In this document: positions 58,016 to 64,000 of the stretch, one piece after another
How the letters are laid out: each line of letters starts with the position of its first letter
Numbering within the stretch: the first letter of the stretch is position 1
From: Corythucha ciliata
Lineage: Eukaryota > Arthropoda > Insecta > Hemiptera > Tingidae
Assembly (NCBI GenBank): GCA_038030265.1
Contig: CM075938.1
Coordinates: forward strand, 42,835,189-42,899,188
DNA: 64,000 nt
Direction of reading: 5' to 3'
Position numbers and translations under genes: made by a program
The notes under the pieces: model-generated
Seen by the model: the letters and a program-made list of their open reading frames with translations, nothing else
Databases searched by the model: none
What the model was told of the DNA's origin: nothing

Positions 58016-58778
58016 CCCTGCAGGGATCGGGCATCAGCGTGTCAAAGCCAGTTGTGCTGGCTCCGCGTCTGGTGCTCCCCAATGTGCCGGCCGACTGGGA
58101 GGCGGAAACGCTCTCCCAGGGACTCCGCGGGCATCTGGGGATCGCGGCCGGGGAGGAACTTGGGGTGACCCCAGTCCATAAAGTTGGCCGAAAGGACGGC
58201 TTGCTGACCTCTGGGTGGTGGAAACCACACCAGCGAGGCGGCTGGAGCTCCTGGGGAAGCCACCCATGAGGGCGGGGTGGTTCACCATCGTCCCAAAAGA
58301 TCAGGCGGGGGTCACTCGGTGCTTCCGGTGCCAACGATTTGGGCACCCGGCCAAGACCGGTCGCCGGGAGACAAATTGCAGGGCCACGCCGGTGTGCGGA
58401 TGGTGCGCCGAAGAAGGCCATGAGTTCCGGGACTGCCCGAGTAGGTCCGAGCCGGCCCGATGCATAAACTGCGAAAGAGCGGGTCGCCGGGCCACCCATG
58501 ACACGGGTTCTCCGGGGTGCCCCGCACTCCTGACAGCCATCAAGGCGGTGATGGGGCACACCGATTACGGTGCCTTATGTCCGCTAGGGGGCCCTCTCTT
58601 GCCACCATCGGTGAGAGCGGGAGGTGACGCTGGTGCGGTGGGGGCCGAGGAGGCCACCCAGAGGGGCGCTGTGCTCGTGGTCACCACTGCAGGGGACGGA
58701 GGGGGTGGTCGACCTGGCACAGGACCAATGGAGATGGAGGAGACGGAGAGGGCGCCCCTGCCGACCGATGACCCTTAG
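58016..58778 (+). pseudogene. R1-type ORF1 (zinc-knuckle gag-like), 5'-truncated
   Basis: ORF1 of R1-clade elements encodes an RNA-binding protein that packages the element RNA. The C-terminal part shows three CCHC-type knuckles in a row: CFRCQRFGHPAKTGRRETNC, CGWCAEEGHEFRDC and CINCERAGRRATHDTGSPGC. Upstream, from 58,060, VLPNVPADWEAETLSQGLRG is typical of the region before the knuckles, but a frameshift near 58,215 separates the two. The N-terminus is missing. The stop (58,776-58,778) overlaps the ORF2 start by 11 bases, the overlapping arrangement usual for this clade. Confidence 0.85.
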
Positions 58779-61638
58779 GGTCGGGCAGCAAAATGTGGGG
58801 CACAGTCGCCTCGCGCACGATGAGCTCAGGGTGGTGGTGGGGGAGAGGGGCCTAGCCATTCTCCTCCTTCAGGAGCCTCATTGGGCGCGGGGGCGGCTGT
58901 CGTCCTTCGGAGCGGGCGCCCGAACCGTCTCGGGGCGGGTTTCGAGAGGGGCTCGGGCCGTTAGCCTCGGTGGTCGTCCTAGATGGGCGACTTACCGTGT
59001 GCGCGGTCGTCTCCCGACCGACCCGCTGGGTGGCAGCGGTGATTGTTACGGTGGGGGGTCAGCAGCTTGGACTAATATCCTGTTACTGGCCCCCCTCCCT
59101 GGTGGATGGGGCGGAGTTTTTCGCCGCTCTGGAGAACGCCCAGGAATGCCTGAGGGGCAACCCTGTGGTCATAGGGGGGGATTTTAATGCGTGGGACCTC
59201 GCGTGGGGCTCGAGGAGGGGCAGCCAGAGAGGCGCGCAGATGCGCGATCTCATGTCTGGGTGGGGACTTGTGCTTGCGAACCGGTCCGAGTGCGGACCCA
59301 CCTTCCGCGGGCCCTCGGGGGAGTCGTACATTGACTTAACCCTTCTGGGTGGTCAACCACTCCCTCGGTTGTGTTCGTGGGGGTTGGGCATGGACACCTC
59401 GGCCGACCACTGCCTCGTGTCATTCGACATCGTCACAGGTGTCAGTGGCCGTGGCGTGGGAGGCTCGGGATCGGGCCGGTTTGACTTCAGGCGTGCCCGA
59501 TGGGACGCGTACAGGTGCCAGGCGGATCGCCTCCTCTTCGAGGCCGACCTCGCGGGTCCTCCTCCGGGGGCGTCGGGATTGGTGCTCGTGGACGAGGCCG
59601 TGGAGGCGATGGAGGCCATCGTCATGGGCTTCGCTGACGAGACCGTCCCGCGTGTTCCCCAATCGCGTGGCGGGATAGTTCCGTGGTGGATGCCGAGGTT
59701 GCGGGTCTTTCCTCGCGGGCTCGTAGGCTGCGCCGGGCCTATCAAAGGACTCGAGGCCCGGGTCGCGAGGCTGCAGGCGAGCGTTATGCGCTCGCGAGGG
59801 GGGACCTAAAAAAGGCTCTTCGGCGGTCCAGGCGGGCCGCGTGGAGGACGTTCGTTGAGGATGGTCTCTCGGCGAACCCTTGGGGCATTCCTACAGAGTC
59901 GCCGTGGGGAAGATCAGGTCTCCGAGCGTCCTCCCGTTTCTGGAAGCGTCGCGTGGTGGAGGGACTGTGGAGGAAACGCTGAGGAACTTCATCCGACGTA
60001 TCTTCCCGCGGGACGAACCCGGGGAGGACTCTGCCGCGGACCGCGAATCCAGAGCGGAAGCGGCAGTGGTCCCACAAACGGCAGGCAGTGAGCTCTTCAC
60101 GGAGGAGGAGCTTCGGGACGCCCTTGGTGGATTGGCGTCGGGCAGGGCTCCGGGGTTCACCGGGGTGTGCCCTGAGATGCTTAAGCATCTCCCGGACTCG
60201 GCGGTGGAGTCTTTTTTGGGGCTCTACAATCGATGTCTTGTGGCGGGGTACTTCCCGGTGAGATGGCGGGTCGCTGTGGTGATACTTCTTCTGAAGTCGC
60301 CCAACCGTGACCCGGCTTCTCCCGGTAGCTATAGGCCGATTAGCCTCTTGCCTTGCGAGAGCAAGGTCCTGGAGCGGCTCCTCCTTGGCCGGTTGGAGCC
60401 CTTCATCAAGGAGGCGCTCCATCCGCGCCAGTTTGGGGGGGTAAGAGGGGGCTCGACGGACGCGGCACTGGACGCGGTGCAGTCCCTCGTCGATGCCCCT
60501 ACGGGAAGTACAAGGTGGCGGTCCTGCTGGATGTGCAGGGGGCCTTCGACTCAGTGTCGTGGCCGGGGGTCTTGATGGCGCTGCGAAATGCTGGTGTCCC
60601 AAACGACATCTTTAGGGTGATCGCCTCGTACTTCGAGTCGAGGGAGGTGCGGCTCCGCTACGGTAGTGAGGAGGTGCGGGAACCTCTCACCAGAGGTTGC
60701 CCGCAGGGCTCGGTTCTCTCGGCTGCTTTGTGGAACCTTCTCTTTGCCGCCCTTTTGTGGCTTTTGCAGGGGGAGGGTTTCGAGGGAGTGGCGTACGTGG
60801 ACGACCTTGCGGTTGTTGTCGCGGCGCGCTCCCGGGACGAGGCCGGTCGGGAGATCGATCGGCTGTTGCGGGTCGTGGTCGAATGGTGCGGGGCGGTCAA
60901 ACTGGCTCTCGCTGTGCCGAAGACCCAAATGGTCTTAATCCGGGGTCGTCTCTTGCAGGGTAGCCCCCTGGTGGTGCGCTATCGGGGATCACGCCTTGTG
61001 GGGGAACGGCAGGGACGCCGCAGCTAGAGGCGGTTGCGGGGAAGCTAGAGAGACCTTTGCCCTCTTTAGGTCGGTGGGGGGAAACGTATGGGGCACGAAC
61101 TTCCACTGCCGAGCTCGTTACTTCAGGGCGGTATTCGTACCTACCCTGCTGTACGGTGCAACGTGGTGGTGGCACCGGCCCACGAAAGCTCAGAGGGCGA
61201 AGGTCCTCAGCTTGCAGCGGCAGGCCTTGGTAAGGGTGACCATGGCGTACCGGACTGTCAGTTCCGACGCGCTTCAGGTGCTGGCGGGGATACCTCCTAC
61301 GGACCTCCTGCTCGACGTATGGGTTCACGGGCGCCGCCTGGTTCAGGGAAACTTGGACTGGGTACGGTGCCGTGAAGATTGGGCAGAGCGCCTCGGTCTC
61401 TTGGCCGAGGAGTGGGGGGCCGCATGGGGCCTCCGCCTCCTTGACGACCTAGTCGTTGAGGCTTGGCAGGCGCGTTGGACTTACAGTTCAACGGGTAGAC
61501 GTACATTAGGGTAGGCATTACATTAGGCCCGCCGGAAGACTCGGCTCTTGTCCGAGACCGGCGGGCGTATGGCCACCTCCTGGCCTTCTCCCGCTCCTGG
61601 CTGGAGCGAAGAGGGCTGGGACCGGCCAAGCTTGAGTA
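58768..61638 (+). pseudogene. R1-type ORF2 (endonuclease and RT), frameshifted
   Basis: The ATG at 58,768 opens LRVGQQNVGHSRLAHDELR and LAILLLQEPHW, the start of the endonuclease. Later come GGDFNAWDLAWGS, SYIDLTL and SADHCLVSF (catalytic Asp and His). The RT carries APGFTGVCPEMLK, SYRPISLLPCESKVLERLL, QFGGVRGGSTDAALDAV, LLDVQGAFDSVSW (motif A), TRGCPQGSVLSAALWNLL (motif B) and YVDDLAVVV (motif C). The C-terminus ends at GLGPAKLE. At least four frameshifts (about 58,960, 59,680, 59,880, 60,500) plus one near 61,000 break the frame. About 270 bases, including the zinc motif, are deleted near 61,515 relative to the copy at 29,339-30,126. It is not autonomous. Confidence 0.9.
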
Positions 61639-61963
61639 GGGTTCCTTACTCGGGCAACCCGTGCAGGGTTCTCTTCCCTGTCCGGTTTCGGTCCATGGCG
61701 GAAGCCAGCATCCTCAGCTCAAAAGACCCACCTCCGCGTGGTCACTCTCGGGCGCGGCTGGCTGGCCAGCAGCCGTGGCTAACGGGTTGAGCTGAGCGAT
61801 GGGACCGACTCTGTTGCGGTATCCGGGCCAAAGATGGGGTACAGGCCAGGTAAAGGCCTGCAAAAAGGTCTAGGTACTGGCCACAACTTAAGGAGTTCCG
61901 CAGAGAGAGAGAGAGAGAGTGAGAGAGAGAGAGAGTGAGAGAGAGAGAGGAGGCGTACTATTG

Positions 61964-62815
61964 GAGAGGCCTCTTTCAAAATTGCCTCTTCCAGATTTTT
62001 CCCTCTCCTCATCGCCTCCGTTTCGTACAGCTTGGCCCCTAAAATTCGTGAGACCAGCGACCCATCGTCTGTTTTGCAGTGAGCTGCGTCGTAAATGGTG
62101 GAAGCAGTGATCCTGCCATAACGCAGCTCATGCCACACCGACGAGGCACTCTGCTCCCTCGTTGCCCTCTCGGCCTCTACGCATTTCTCCATTGTCATGC
62201 GTTCTTTGCAGAAGTCGATGAATGTTGAAGGGCTTGGAGATTGTGTCGTTCTCCCGTGCAGAAGCCTCAGAGTGTGGAGAGACAAGGCTTCACCCTCCTT
62301 CGACATGTTCGATGATAACATATTTATGATGCCAACCTCATCACTTCTTCTTTTCAGCTCGTCAACAAATCCTGACGACGAAGGGGCCACATCAATGTAC
62401 TTGTCCCCACACAAATCTCTCAGGGTCACCGCTTTTGCATCACCGACTTGAGCCAATTTACTTTTCCTCCAATAAGAGATAATTTATGTTGGGGATGGCT
62501 CCTCGCTCCTTCGGTGGATCCAGAATAAAAAAGCTACGAGGTGCTTATACCCTCCTAGAATAAAGTACGAAAGAGTCATTAGTGAAAAGAGGAAATTACA
62601 TCTAAAACTACCTTGAGAAGCAGCACAGTCCATGCACTGGCCATTGAGGACTTTGTCTTCCCTTTCATCTATTTGCAATCGAACCGTGTATGATTTTTTT
62701 GAAACTATGTGTTCCGGCGTCAATCTCGCAAACAAAGTGACGACGCCTTGAACTCTGAAGCTCCACGTACCCCACACTCTGGTCGCCGTAGCTCTGCCTG
62801 GAGGCCCTGTTCATA
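61964..62815 (-). pseudogene. SWIM/YqaJ nuclease of the ISL2EU-like element, N-terminal part
   Basis: Minus strand, from 62,815 down: SYGDQSVGYVEL and, after a frame change, VTLFARLTPEHIVSKKSY. NGQCMDCAASQG then begins a SWIM-type zinc motif (C-x-C ... C-x-H), which resumes after a short intron (about 62,540-62,610) as GYKHLVAFLFWIHRRSEEPS. A second exon gives KLAQVGDAKAVTLRDLCGDK, SSVWHELRYGRITASTIYDA and AMRRGKNLEEAILKE, the conserved start of the YqaJ domain. The gene then meets the retrotransposon at 61,963 and resumes at 58,000. A possible first exon lies near 63,227-63,310, with donor AG|GTAAGA. Convergent with the transposase gene. Confidence 0.8.
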
Positions 62816-63151
62816 GGTCTGTTCGCGAAGCTACACTGGGTTGCCCGAGGGTACACTCGCTCGGGAAAAGCGTTCGCGAGCAGACGAGTGTAATTTGGTG
62901 TAGCGAGTGTAGGGCGTTCGCGATGAGTTCAGAGCTACTCCGGGCTGCCCGAAGTTACTCCAATTTTTTGTTATAAATTGATAACTCTTATCTAACATGC
63001 ACAGGAGTGAGAAAATATCACGACTGTTATGAATTTACACTGGCTGCTCTGAAAGCGTTCGTGTAACAAAAAAATCCTCGCTGCCCTCGCCTACACCAGC
63101 TACCCCAACCTGCCCTACACTACCCTACACTTTTTCTCCGCGAACAGACCT
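62815..63151. mobile_element. 337-bp MITE in or near the YqaJ gene
   Basis: Inverted ends AGGTCTGTTCGCG and CGCGAACAGACCT, with inner inverted CTACACT / AGTGTAG pairs. CAT stands outside both ends (62,812-62,814 and 63,152-63,154), suggesting a 3-bp duplication. It probably lies in the first intron of the YqaJ gene. Confidence 0.7.
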
Positions 63152-63226
63152 CATGTAGAGGACAAATGGTATAAAAGTGACGTAGAGAATGTCATAATTA
63201 TCAAGTTGTTAATTATTAATTCTTAC

Positions 63227-63420
63227 CTATCTAACTTCACCCCTCGAGACTCGACGCTGTTCCCATCTACGTTATCGTTGATGAAAGAAACAACAGCAAA
63301 TATTGATTTCTGGCCAACATTTTTTAAAAGCAAGCGAAATATTCGACATAAAACCACTTGCAAAATCCAAAATGAAGTCACAAGACACAATCACAACAAA
63401 CGTTGAACCTATCTGTCAGT
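63227..63420 (-). pseudogene. Possible first exon of the YqaJ gene
   Basis: A minus-strand frame contains FINDNVDGNSVESRGVKLDR and ends at AG|GTAAGA near 63,227. Phase and spacing fit an upstream exon of the SWIM/YqaJ gene, but no conserved motif proves it. Confidence 0.3.
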
Positions 63421-63429
63421 AGCTTTGTT

Positions 63430-64000
63430 CGTTGGCTGATTCCAGTATTGCAAATAAACCAGAATAAACAGTACACCTCAATTTAATTGGTCAAAATCAC
63501 ACATCGCCATGACAACTGCCAATTTTACTGTACTGGCAGCAGCCACCGAACAAAGCAAGTCTGTTCACTCAACACCTTGAGTTGGCCAACACCACGGTGT
63601 AACAACTTCAGGGCGGGGATATGACGAATTAGGCAGATGAACGTCCCGCGAAAACTGAAGTCGTTTCAAACAGGGGGAATTTTTTTGGACATTCGAAAAA
63701 TCATTAAAAATAAAATAAACGTTTTTTCGGAAAATTAACTTCACGTAGTCTCTTAGGATAGCAAGTGCTATCATTGGTGTGAATTTCAAAAATTATGTTA
63801 GTTCCTCATTCCATTCATCATTGCCGTCGTGTCGCATGAGTAGTGCGGGCTCCGGATTACAACGCGAAAATTTCTCTCGTTTCTCATCTGGAATGTGTGG
63901 TATTCGACCTTCTGTTACTCCAAATATTGAACAGCTTTTCTGTAGTCTTCAGGGGTATCGAGATCGAGTTTTATTTTATTTTGGACAGTTCTTATTACTC
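63430..64000. other. Right end of the ISL2EU-like element and flank
   Basis: CTGTCAGTAGCTTTGTTCG (63,413) and CGAACAAAGCAAGTCTG (63,548) form a loose inverted pair and could be near the element's terminus, but I cannot find a matching left end. Nothing coding is recognised to the window edge. Confidence 0.3.

Larger units (their letters stand above)
58016..61948 (+). mobile_element. R1-type non-LTR retrotransposon, 3.9 kb, 15-bp TSD
   Basis: An exact 15-bp duplication GGAGGCGTACTATTG flanks it (58,001-58,015 and 61,949-61,963). The left side is 5'-truncated inside ORF1 and the right side ends in a (GA)n tract (61,903-61,948). It is much more GC-rich than its surroundings. The order is ORF1 with zinc knuckles, then ORF2 with endonuclease and RT. 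It is the same family as 29,339-30,126. It lies within the minus-strand YqaJ gene, so it is younger than the ISL2EU-like element. Confidence 0.93.

Noticed and set aside
57921..58559. A 212-codon minus-strand frame rich in Pro and Arg
   Set aside because: It runs from the YqaJ tail into the antisense of retrotransposon ORF1; only the part below 58,000 is meaningful, in another frame.

Overview
This window looks like arthropod nuclear DNA, most likely from an insect. It is AT-rich, with (AAT)n and (GGGA)n microsatellites, dispersed degenerate minisatellites, and only arthropod-type mobile elements. These include R1-type and other non-LTR retrotransposons, PIF/Harbinger, an ISL2EU-like transposon with a YqaJ nuclease, hAT elements, TTAA- and TA-flanked foldback elements, and a tRNA-derived SINE. 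I see no bacterial operons and no complete host protein-coding gene. The species is inference. The only host-gene candidate is a short first exon on the minus strand at 39,766-39,874. It encodes an FSIRNIVD motif resembling the eh1/TN motif of NK-like homeobox proteins and ends at a GTGAGT donor. Its homeobox exon is not visible here.

Layout. 1-11,300: a TTTTGTGG minisatellite, a decayed reverse transcriptase (RT) fragment split by a TTAA-flanked MITE, long stretches without genes, and blocks of a 30-bp minisatellite in both orientations. 12,595-14,777: a hAT-like element with an 8-bp target-site duplication (TSD). 17,600-24,000: a MITE, more minisatellite, and a 275-bp inverted repeat carrying two hammerhead-like ribozymes. 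29,200-31,500: a 3' fragment of an R1-type retrotransposon nested in a poly(A)-ended sequence, then a TTAA-flanked foldback with a second hammerhead-like motif. 31,575-35,710: minisatellite interrupted by a non-LTR remnant and a hAT MITE. 35,900-38,700: a dispersed repeat and a 920-bp foldback. 39,700-40,200: the putative host exon and a possible core promoter. 40,900-49,000: a MITE, two TA-flanked foldbacks of about 1.4 kb, a dimeric tRNA-derived SINE and a non-LTR retrotransposon. 49,200-54,700: two related Harbinger copies. 54,700-63,500: an ISL2EU-like element encoding an HTH transposase and, on the opposite strand, a SWIM/YqaJ nuclease.

The right-hand third is a dated stack of insertions. 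A 3.9-kb R1-type element with a 15-bp TSD splits the YqaJ gene. An 811-bp foldback with a 9-bp TSD splits the transposase gene, and the reading frame is continuous across the two flanks. In the Harbinger copies, the one without the 1,478-bp foldback provides its empty site.

The main finding is that several unrelated inverted-repeat families share a compact type-I hammerhead layout: CTGANGA, stem II, GAAA, a fully palindromic stem III, then stem I and an A/G-ATAAA motif. The best case (23,099-23,143 on the minus strand) has every conserved core position and a 5-bp stem I. Such ribozymes are known from Penelope-like elements, retrozymes and newt satellite DNA. Here they sit in non-coding foldback DNA.
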